From contig JBOGDQ010000062.1 in NCBI GenBank assembly GCA_050742975.1, positions 1 through 24,625 of the forward strand: a DNA stretch of 24,625 nt. The letters are read 5' to 3'. The notes under the pieces were generated by a model that searched no databases, had not been told where the DNA came from, and worked only from the letters and a program-made list of their open reading frames with translations. The position numbers and the translations under genes are program-made. The DNA comes from JBDTGE01 sp050742975 (GTDB taxonomy: Bacteria; Actinomycetota; Actinomycetes; Mycobacteriales; Jatrophihabitantaceae). Numbering within the stretch: the stretch's first letter is position 1; every line of letters begins with the position of its first letter. This document shows positions 8,636 to 13,981 of the stretch, one piece after another.

Positions 8636-10230
8636 CGCCAGCCGATGCGGCGCAGCACGGCCAGCGACCTGGTCATCACCCTGGCGAAGGTGGCGTGGCT
8701 GACGTTGCCCGGCGGCGCCAGGTTCAGGTACCGCTGGCGCGCGACCGTCTGCGCCTCGGTGTACTTGAGCAACCCCTCGGACCCGTGCCGCCGGCCCAGT
8801 CCCGACTCGCCCACGCCGCCCATCGGCGCGTCGACCGAGCCCCACGCCGGGGCGTACCCCTCGTTGATGTTCACCGTGCCGGCGTGCAGGCGGGCAGCGA
8901 CCGTCCGTCCGCGCCGTCCGCTGCGGGACCAGACGCTGGCGTTGAGCCCGTACCGGGTGTCGTTCGCCCGGCTGATCGCGTCCGCCACGTCCGAAAATCG
9001 ATAAATAGATACGAGTGGACCGAACGTCTCCTCGCCGAAGCAGGTCGCGGCCGGCGTGACACCGGTGAGGACGGTCGGCTCGTAGAACATCGGGCCCAGG
9101 TCCGGACGCGCCCTGCCGCCGGCCAGGACGCTCGCTCCGGCCGCGACCGCGTCCGCCACGTGAGCGGCGATGGTCGCGACCTGCTCGGCCGAGGTCAGCG
9201 AGCCCATGTCGTGGTCGAAGTCGTACCCGCCGCCGATCTTCATCGTCTGCACGGCCTCGACGAACCGGGGCACGAACGTGTCGTAGATGCCGTCCTGGAC
9301 GTACATGCGCTCGATCGAGATGCACAGCTGGCCGGACGAGGAGAAGCAGGCCCGGACCGCGCCCTCGACGGTGCGGTCGAGGTCCGCATCGTCGAGCACC
9401 AGCATCGCGTTCTTGCCACCCAGCTCCATCGACGAGCCGATCAGCCGGGCAGCCGCCTGGGCCGCGAGCCGCTTCCCGCTGGCGGTGGAGCCGGTGAACA
9501 TCAGGTAGTTGCCGCTGCCGATGATTGTGTCGCCGATCGTCGCGCCCCGACCTAGGACCATCTGCCAGACGTCCTCGGGCAGGCCGGCCTCCCGCGCGAT
9601 GCCGAGCCCCCACAGCGCAGTGAGCGCGGTCTGATTGTCCGGCTTCTGGACAACCGCGTTCCCGGCGAGCAGGGCCGGGATGCTGTCGCCCACCGACAGT
9701 GCGAGCGGGTAGTTCCACGGCGATATGACCGCGACCACGCCCTTGGGCTGGCGCAGCTCGCGGGTAGCGGTCAGGCCCGGCAGCAGGCCGGTGCGCCGTT
9801 TGGTGCGGAGCAGGCCGCGGGCGGTGCGCGCGTAGTACCGCGCCGTGTTCGCGATGTCGGCGACCTCCAGGAAGGCGTCCCGGCGGGACTTGCCGTTCTC
9901 GGCCTGGATCACGTCCATGACCTCGTTCTGGCGGGCGAGCAGCAGGTCGTGCAGCCGGAGGATGATCCGCGTCCGCTGGCCGATCGGCCGCGTGGCCCAG
10001 CTCACCTGCGCGACCCGGGCCCGGGCGAAGGCCGCCTCGACATCCGCGGCGCTGCACTGCGGCAGTTCGGCCAGGACCGCGCCGTTGTACGGCGCGAACG
10101 TCGTCGTCGTGTCGCCGGACGTCGAGCGCACCATCGCGGTCAGGCGTTCGGCGCCGCCGTCGGCCAGGATCGGCGGTAGGGCTGCGTTCTCGTGCGCCAG
10201 TGCGGTCATCGGTTCATCATCCCAACTCAT
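8632..10230 (-). CDS. gabD2: Succinate-semialdehyde dehydrogenase, GabD2-type aldehyde dehydrogenase
   Basis: The enzyme oxidises succinate semialdehyde to succinate with NAD(P)+, feeding GABA or the broken actinobacterial TCA route into succinate. The 532-residue protein carries the aldehyde dehydrogenase hallmarks: oxyanion Asn173 in SPWNYPL, Lys196 in VVQKPDNQT, general base Glu269 in MELGGKNA, and nucleophile Cys303 in SSGQLCISIERMY. Length and the C-terminal extension (NLAPPGNVSHATFARVMTRSL) fit the GabD2/Rv1731 group better than GabD. The ATG at 10230 lies in the edge of a palindromic repeat whose GGGGG would act as Shine-Dalgarno; an ATG at 10209 (MTALAHENAAL) is the alternative. It is divergent from a MarR regulator, which probably controls it. 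Exact substrate is inferred from family. Confidence 0.85.
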   Translation of the reverse strand: MSWDDEPMTALAHENAALPPILADGGAERLTAMVRSTSGDTTTTFAPYNGAVLAELPQCSAADVEAAFARARVAQVSWATRPIGQRTRIILRLHDLLLARQNEVMDVIQAENGKSRRDAFLEVADIANTARYYARTARGLLRTKRRTGLLPGLTATRELRQPKGVVAVISPWNYPLALSVGDSIPALLAGNAVVQKPDNQTALTALWGLGIAREAGLPEDVWQMVLGRGATIGDTIIGSGNYLMFTGSTASGKRLAAQAAARLIGSSMELGGKNAMLVLDDADLDRTVEGAVRACFSSSGQLCISIERMYVQDGIYDTFVPRFVEAVQTMKIGGGYDFDHDMGSLTSAEQVATIAAHVADAVAAGASVLAGGRARPDLGPMFYEPTVLTGVTPAATCFGEETFGPLVSIYRFSDVADAISRANDTRYGLNASVWSRSGRRGRTVAARLHAGTVNINEGYAPAWGSVDAPMGGVGESGLGRRHGSEGLLKYTEAQTVARQRYLNLAPPGNVSHATFARVMTRSLAVLRRIGWR

Positions 10231-10277
10231 GAATACCCCCTTCAGCGGGCTCTGACCCGCTGAAGCGGGTGTTCATG
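10228..10277. repeat. Palindromic repeat, copy 1 (22-bp arms, 6-nt loop)
   Basis: Left arm 10228-10249 contains ATGAATACCCCCTTCA followed by GCGGG. The loop is CTCTGA (10250-10255) and the right arm 10256-10277 is the reverse complement with two mismatches, one of them a G-T wobble. It fills most of the gap between divergent gabD2 and marR, and its left end contains the gabD2 ATG. It matches copy 2 at 24550-24597 in the outer 16 bases of the left arm. Confidence 0.9.
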
Positions 10278-10280
10278 GGT

Positions 10281-10296
10281 GTATGACACGTCAAAC
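10281..10296. promoter_or_regulatory. Candidate MarR operator
   Basis: GTATGACACGTCAAAC is an inverted repeat GT-n-TGAC-nn-GTCA-n-AC with a single mismatched pair, the size expected of a MarR dimer site. It lies 7 bp upstream of the TAGGCT -10 candidate of the regulator and so covers its -35 region. It is within 51 bp of the divergent gabD2 start. Confidence 0.5.
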
Positions 10297-10302
10297 AACA
10301 GG

Positions 10303-10308
10303 TAGGCT
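10303..10308 (+). promoter_or_regulatory. Candidate -10 box (TAGGCT) of the MarR gene
   Basis: TAGGCT ends 6 nt before the ATG at 10315, and there is no Shine-Dalgarno, which suggests a leaderless mRNA. The same TAGGCTGG octamer occurs upstream of purS and of the lipoprotein gene. Confidence 0.45.
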
Positions 10309-10314
10309 GGCACC

Positions 10315-10878
10315 ATGACGGACACGGGCTGGCTCACCGACGAGCAACAGCAGGCCTGGCGCGCCTACCGGCGCATGGTGCTGCTGGTCGACGCGCAGAT
10401 CGCACGTGAACTGACGCGCGACTCCGGGCTGTCCATGCCCGACTACCAGGTGCTGTCCGCGCTGTCCGAGGACGCCGAGCACCAGCAGCGACTGTCCGAG
10501 CTCGCGGTCAACATGCAGTGGTCGGCCAGCCGCCTGTCCCACCACGTCAGCCGGATGGAGCAGCGCGGGCTGGTGCACCGGGCCGGCTGCGACTCCGATG
10601 CCCGCGGGGCATTCGTCCTGCTGACCGGGCCGGGCCTGGACGCGATCAAGGCCGCTGCGCCCGACCACGTCGAGTCCGTGCGGCGGCACCTGATCAACCT
10701 GCTGACGCCGGAGCAGATCACCGCGCTGGCCGAGATCGGCCAGACCGTGATCGCGCCCTTCGGTGAGCGCTGCCCGGGCCCGATCGGCCGGCCGGCGGAC
10801 GGTCAGCCGGGCCGGCCCGCTCAGCCGGGCCAGTCCGCGAAGCGCAGCCCGGACAGCCGCTCGTACGCCTCGACATAG
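10315..10878 (+). CDS. MarR family transcriptional regulator
   Basis: The 187-residue protein has the MarR layout: N-terminal dimer helix (WRAYRRMVLLVDAQIARELTRDSGLSMPDYQVLSAL), the winged helix-turn-helix (LSELAVNMQWSASRLSHHVSRMEQRGLVHRAGCDSDARGAFVLLTGPG, about residues 60-110) and a C-terminal helix. The wing Asp-Ala-Arg-Gly is the usual DNA-contacting loop. It is divergent from gabD2 across an 84-bp gap with a 16-bp inverted repeat, so it probably represses gabD2 and itself in response to an unknown small molecule. The last 35 or so residues are Pro/Arg/Ser-rich and unlike MarR proteins; here the frame runs 58 bp into the 3' end of convergent purC. Confidence 0.9.
   Translation: MTDTGWLTDEQQQAWRAYRRMVLLVDAQIARELTRDSGLSMPDYQVLSALSEDAEHQQRLSELAVNMQWSASRLSHHVSRMEQRGLVHRAGCDSDARGAFVLLTGPGLDAIKAAAPDHVESVRRHLINLLTPEQITALAEIGQTVIAPFGERCPGPIGRPADGQPGRPAQPGQSAKRSPDSRSYAST
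10803..10831. repeat. 11-bp direct repeat around the purC stop
   Basis: TCAGCCGGGCC occurs at 10803-10813 and 10821-10831, 18 bp apart. On the purC strand each copy reads GGC CCG GCT GA-like sequence, so a second in-frame TGA follows 18 nt after the real stop. The intervening bases are GC-rich and self-complementary. Confidence 0.6.
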
Positions 10879-11720
10879 CGCTCCCTCGTCGCGGCGACGA
10901 CGTTCGCGGGCAGCGGCGGAGGTGCGGTGTCCGTGCCCCGGTCCCAGCCCGACTCGCTCGAGAGCAGCCAGTCCCGCACATACTGCTTGTCGAAACTCGG
11001 CTGGGCGTGCCCCGGCTCCCACAGGTCGGCCGGCCAGAACCGCGACGAATCCGGCGTGAGCACCTCGTCGCCGAGCACCAGCTCGCCGGTCGCAAGATCG
11101 CGGCCGAACTCGAACTTGGTGTCGGCCAGGATGATCCCGCGCGCGGCCGCGATCTCGCCGGCTCGCCGGTAGATCTGCAGGGTCAGCTCCCTCAGCCGCG
11201 CCGCCGTCTCGGCGCCGACGGAGGCGACAACGTCGTCGTACGCGACGTTCTCGTCATGATCGCCGAGCTGGGCCTTCGTCGCGGGCGTGAAGTTCGGCTC
11301 GGGCAGCTGGTCGCCGTCCACCAGACCGTCCGGCAGCGCGATGCCGCAAACCGCGCCGGTTGCCCGGTAGTCGAGAAGCCCCGAGCCGGCCAGATAGCCC
11401 CGCGCGACCGCCTCGACCGGAACCATGTCCAGCGGCCGGCACAGCATGGCACGCCCGCGCCAGCGCGCCGGAATAGCCGGATCGTCCACGCTGATCAGGT
11501 GGTTGGGGACGAGCTCGCTGAGGCGGTCGAACCACCAGGCCGTCATCGCGGTGAGGATGCGCCCCTTGTCGGGGATCGGCGTGTCCAGGATGTGGTCGAA
11601 CGCCGACATGCGGTCACTGGCGACGATCAGTAGCCGGCCGCCCGCGGTGCGGTAGAGCTCGCGGACCTTGCCGCTGTGGACGTGTACCAGGCCGTCCGTG
11701 CCGTCGGGAAGCTCGCTCAC
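10821..11720 (-). CDS. purC: SAICAR synthetase PurC
   Basis: PurC condenses CAIR with aspartate, using ATP, to make SAICAR in purine synthesis. The 299-residue product has SGKVRELYRT (residues 16-25, ATP loop), VASDRMSAFDHIL (residues 33-45), VPVEAVARGYLAGSG, DENVAYDDV and GIILADTKFEFGRD, and ends in FADWPG. It belongs to the longer SAICAR synthetase type common in actinobacteria. The GTG at 11720 is the earliest sensible start. It lies on the same strand as purS-purQ-purL but 8.7 kb upstream, with wall-polymer and gabD2 genes between. Its 3' end overlaps the convergent marR by 58 bp. Confidence 0.96.
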   Translation of the reverse strand: MSELPDGTDGLVHVHSGKVRELYRTAGGRLLIVASDRMSAFDHILDTPIPDKGRILTAMTAWWFDRLSELVPNHLISVDDPAIPARWRGRAMLCRPLDMVPVEAVARGYLAGSGLLDYRATGAVCGIALPDGLVDGDQLPEPNFTPATKAQLGDHDENVAYDDVVASVGAETAARLRELTLQIYRRAGEIAAARGIILADTKFEFGRDLATGELVLGDEVLTPDSSRFWPADLWEPGHAQPSFDKQYVRDWLLSSESGWDRGTDTAPPPLPANVVAATRERYVEAYERLSGLRFADWPG

Positions 11721-11758
11721 GGCGTCATCCTCGCAGAGTGCCCGGCGGCCTTAAGACA

Positions 11759-11827
11759 CCGATCCCGCCCCAGTCGCCTTCGACATCGACGGATGCGGGG
11801 GGCGGGCTACTGCAGGGGCGGGATCGG
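11759..11827. repeat. Long inverted repeat with 13-bp perfect arms
   Basis: CCGATCCCGCCCC at 11759-11771 pairs with GGGGCGGGATCGG at 11815-11827 across a 43-nt loop. It lies between the end of the small peptide gene (11876) and the start of purC (11720), both leftward. It could end peptide transcription or shape the purC leader; no T-run is seen. Confidence 0.6.
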
Positions 11828-11875
11828 ATCTACTGCTGCGGCCGCCAGGACTACGGTCGCAGCGTGATGGTGGCT

Positions 11876-12043
11876 CTACCACCACCAGTCTGAGAGCGGG
11901 GAAACGTGCCCGTGCGTGGATGAGTGGACGGCGGCCGACGATCCGGCCGTGGTCTGCGCGGTGGCACTGGAGGCGGTTGCCAGGCCGAAGCCGACCACCA
12001 GCGCGAGTATCGCCGCGATCCTGCGAAGGACCGAACGACTCAT
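11876..12043 (-). CDS. Small secreted peptide precursor ending in DWWW
   Basis: The 55-residue product has a basic start (MSRSVLRR), a hydrophobic core (IAAILALVVGFGLATA) and an Ala-X-Ala signal peptidase site (SSATA-Q), giving a mature peptide of about 26 residues that is Ser/Thr/His-rich, has no Cys, and ends HGHVSPLSDWWW. The ATG at 12043 is chosen over an upstream start because AAAGGGG stands 6-8 nt before it. The three Trp codons and TAG lie in a hairpin TGGTGG-TAGAG-CCACCA. A TrmB/LuxR regulator is divergent 160 bp away, with dyads between. I know no named family; a peptide signal or antimicrobial is inference. It is too short for reliable proof, but the signal peptide and ribosome site make it convincing. 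Confidence 0.75.
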   Translation of the reverse strand: MSRSVLRRIAAILALVVGFGLATASSATAQTTAGSSAAVHSSTHGHVSPLSDWWW

Positions 12044-12068
12044 CTGTGCCCCTTTCGTCGGGTCCGCC

Positions 12069-12090
12069 CTGTTTTGAACCAGCAAAACAG
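12069..12090. promoter_or_regulatory. Perfect dyad upstream of the small peptide gene
   Basis: CTGTTTTG-aaccag-CAAAACAG has 8-bp perfect arms and lies 26-47 nt upstream of the peptide ATG, where a promoter or activator site is expected. It is AT-rich against the local background. Confidence 0.55.
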
Positions 12091-12124
12091 CCACGCGTGC
12101 GCATGCGGGGGGACGCGTTACTAA

Positions 12125-12160
12125 TAGGATTCATTCGGTTGGGCGTCGAATCAAATCCTA
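12125..12160. promoter_or_regulatory. Imperfect dyad between peptide and regulator genes
   Basis: TAGGATTCATTCG (12125-12137) pairs with the reverse complement of 12147-12160; TAGGATT and ATTCG match perfectly on both sides with a one-base bulge between, over a 9-nt centre. TAGGAT may also serve as a -10 box. Confidence 0.5.
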
Positions 12161-12165
12161 CGACT

Positions 12166-12179
12166 GGCAGGTACCTGCC
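12166..12179. promoter_or_regulatory. Perfect 14-bp palindrome before the TrmB/LuxR regulator
   Basis: GGCAGGTACCTGCC is its own reverse complement and ends 24 nt upstream of the regulator ATG at 12204. Position and symmetry fit an autoregulatory site. Confidence 0.5.
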
Positions 12180-12203
12180 TGGCACGAAATCCCGGACGGC
12201 GAT

Positions 12204-13211
12204 ATGAGCGATTTAGAGGATCTGGGCGAGCTGGAGATCCAGCTCTACCGATCCCTGCTCACGGCCCCTGACCGACTCGCGTCGGAGCTGGCCGCGAGCC
12301 TGGACCGCACGGTCGCCGACTTGGACAAGCCGGTCGCGCGGCTGGCCGAGATGGGATTGCTGCGCACGACGGACGGCGATCGGCTCAGCGCGGTCAGCCC
12401 GATGCTGGCCGAGGCGACCGTGCTCGGCTCGGAGGATCTCGAGTTAGGAGCGCGGCGGGCGGTCCTCGAGGCCCGGCGCAACGCGATCCGCCGGCTCGTC
12501 CCGGAGTGGAACGGCGCGCTGACCTCCCAGGTGCGCGAGACGGCAGTCGACGTCATCTCCGAGCCCTCGCAGATCGGCAACGTGCTGATGCACTACGCCG
12601 AGCAGTGTCGCGACGAGCTGCTGTCCGTGGCGCCCGGGCGCCTGCCCAAAACGCGCATCGACAGCCGTACCCGGATCGCGAACCTGTACTCCTTGCGGCG
12701 CGGCATCCGGCTGCGCGCGCTCTACCAGCACACGGCGCTGCGCGACCGGCACACCCGCTCGTACCTCACCGAACTGGCCGACAACGGGGCGAAGATCCGG
12801 TTCGCCCCGTCCGTCCCGGGGCGGAGCCTGGTCATCGACCGCGACGTCGCGCTGCTGCCGATCCCGACCGGGATGCCCGGGCAGCAGGGGCTGGCCGTCG
12901 TGCGCGAGACGAACGTGGTCGCGTGGGTCATCGCCACGTTCGAACAACTGTGGGCCGAGGCGCTTCCGCTGGAGGAGGTCATCACCCGGCAGAGCGACGA
13001 CGCGCAGCTGGACCAGACGCGCATGGCGATCCTGCGGCTGATGGCCGAGGGGGAGAAGGACGAGGCGATCTCGCGGCGGCTGTCGATCTCGGTACGCACC
13101 TGCCGCCGGCACATCGCCGAGTACATGTCGCAGGTGGGCGCGACCAGCCGCTTCCAGGCCGGGGTGATCGCGGCGCGCGCGGGCCACACGGACGGTCCAC
13201 CGCTCGCCTGA
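12204..13211 (+). CDS. TrmB-type winged-helix and LuxR-type HTH transcriptional regulator
   Basis: This 335-residue protein has three parts. An N-terminal winged helix (about 1-65: LEIQLYRSLLTAPDRLASELAASLD, then LAEMGLLRTTDGDRL) resembles TrmB. A middle domain (about 115-255: RGIRLRALYQHTALRDRHTRSYLTELADNGAKIRFAP, SLVIDRDVALLPI) resembles the effector region of TrmB-like actinobacterial regulators. A C-terminal LuxR helix-turn-helix (about 275-325) has AILRLMAEGEKDEAISRRLSISVRTCRRHIAEYMSQVGATSRFQAG. No receiver domain or ATPase is present. It is divergent from the small DWWW peptide gene across 160 bp with three dyads, so it probably controls that gene and may respond to the peptide. The ATG at 12204 lacks a strong Shine-Dalgarno. 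Domain calls are firm; the effector is unknown. Confidence 0.85.
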   Translation: MSDLEDLGELEIQLYRSLLTAPDRLASELAASLDRTVADLDKPVARLAEMGLLRTTDGDRLSAVSPMLAEATVLGSEDLELGARRAVLEARRNAIRRLVPEWNGALTSQVRETAVDVISEPSQIGNVLMHYAEQCRDELLSVAPGRLPKTRIDSRTRIANLYSLRRGIRLRALYQHTALRDRHTRSYLTELADNGAKIRFAPSVPGRSLVIDRDVALLPIPTGMPGQQGLAVVRETNVVAWVIATFEQLWAEALPLEEVITRQSDDAQLDQTRMAILRLMAEGEKDEAISRRLSISVRTCRRHIAEYMSQVGATSRFQAGVIAARAGHTDGPPLA

Positions 13212-13301
13212 GACGAGCCGCTTCGGCCGCGCGCGTGCTGTGCCGACGCCGTCGGGCCGGACCGCCCGATCGGCTGAGCGGACCGCACCGGGACAGTGGG
13301 G

Positions 13302-13808
13302 TCAGTGGCAGTTCGCGGCGACGTAGGTGCTGAGCTTCTCGATGTCGCCGGGCAGCTTCGTGCTCAGGGCCTGCAGCGCGCTCGGCGAGCCCGAGCCCGG
13401 GTTCTGGAGATAGGTGGACGCCGCAGCGATCACCGTGGCCAGGTCGTGGACGGCCGGGGCGATCTCGGACGGTGCATTCTTCTCGAGGTCGTTGAAGACG
13501 GAAGCTTCCTCGTCGAGGATGTCCTTGGCCTTCGACGGGTCGGTGATGCTGGTGCTGAGGTCGCCGAGCTTCGCCTGGGCCTGCACCAGCTTGGTGCAGA
13601 ACGCGGCGGAGCTGCTGCCGCCGCCGCCCGTGCTCGTCGTCGCGGGCGCGGAGTTCGAGCCGCTGCCGCTCTGCACGCTGGTGCCGGGGCTGGTCGGCGG
13701 GGTCGAGTTCCCGCCATCGGCCGGGTTGCCCTTGCCGGTGGTGCTGCTGCTGCACGCGGTGAGAGTGACGAACGCCAGTAGCGCCGCAGTCACCAGTCGG
13801 ACCTTCAT
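13302..13808 (-). CDS. Putative secreted lipoprotein of unknown function
   Basis: The 168-residue product starts MKVRLVTAALLAFVTLTAC, a signal sequence with lipobox LTAC, so Cys19 should be lipidated and the protein held on the outer face of the membrane. Residues 20-68 are a Ser/Thr/Gly/Pro linker. The C-terminal domain (70-168) is helical, begins AAFCTKLVQAQAKLGDL and ends YVAANCH; Cys71 and Cys167 may form a disulphide. The ATG at 13808 is chosen because the lipobox then sits at the right place and GAGGGG lies about 9 nt upstream; a longer frame to 13928 would put an Arg-rich stretch before the signal. A TAGGCT box (complement of 13852-13857 region) is a plausible -10. It is divergent from the MalT-like regulator. 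Function unknown. Confidence 0.8.
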   Translation of the reverse strand: MKVRLVTAALLAFVTLTACSSSTTGKGNPADGGNSTPPTSPGTSVQSGSGSNSAPATTSTGGGGSSSAAFCTKLVQAQAKLGDLSTSITDPSKAKDILDEEASVFNDLEKNAPSEIAPAVHDLATVIAAASTYLQNPGSGSPSALQALSTKLPGDIEKLSTYVAANCH

Positions 13809-13932
13809 CAGCTCTTCCCCTCCGCCGTCGACGGGACCGTGGCCCGCCAGCCTACCGATCCGCTCTCGTGGTCGGGCCCAAGCGCCAGGCCCCGTTCGTC
13901 GGCGTGGAGGCCGCCGTTGGGGCACCATGGCA

Positions 13933-13947
13933 CCTGCAACGTGCAGG
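13933..13947. promoter_or_regulatory. Inverted repeat upstream of the MalT-like regulator
   Basis: CCTGCA-acg-TGCAGG lies 35 bp before the GTG start at 13982 in the divergent gap with the lipoprotein gene. It could be a self-control site; there is no direct evidence. Confidence 0.35.
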
Positions 13948-13981
13948 CGGGGACAGCCTCGCCAGGCGGGAGGACCGGAAG

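Noticed and set aside
8366..10057. 563-residue leftward frame over gabD2
   Set aside because: It is a shadow in another frame of gabD2; the true frame has all catalytic aldehyde dehydrogenase residues.
11876..12094. 72-residue version of the small peptide starting further upstream
   Set aside because: The internal ATG at 12043 has a strong ribosome site and starts a clean signal peptide; the extra 17 residues would disrupt it and cover the CTGTTTTG dyad.
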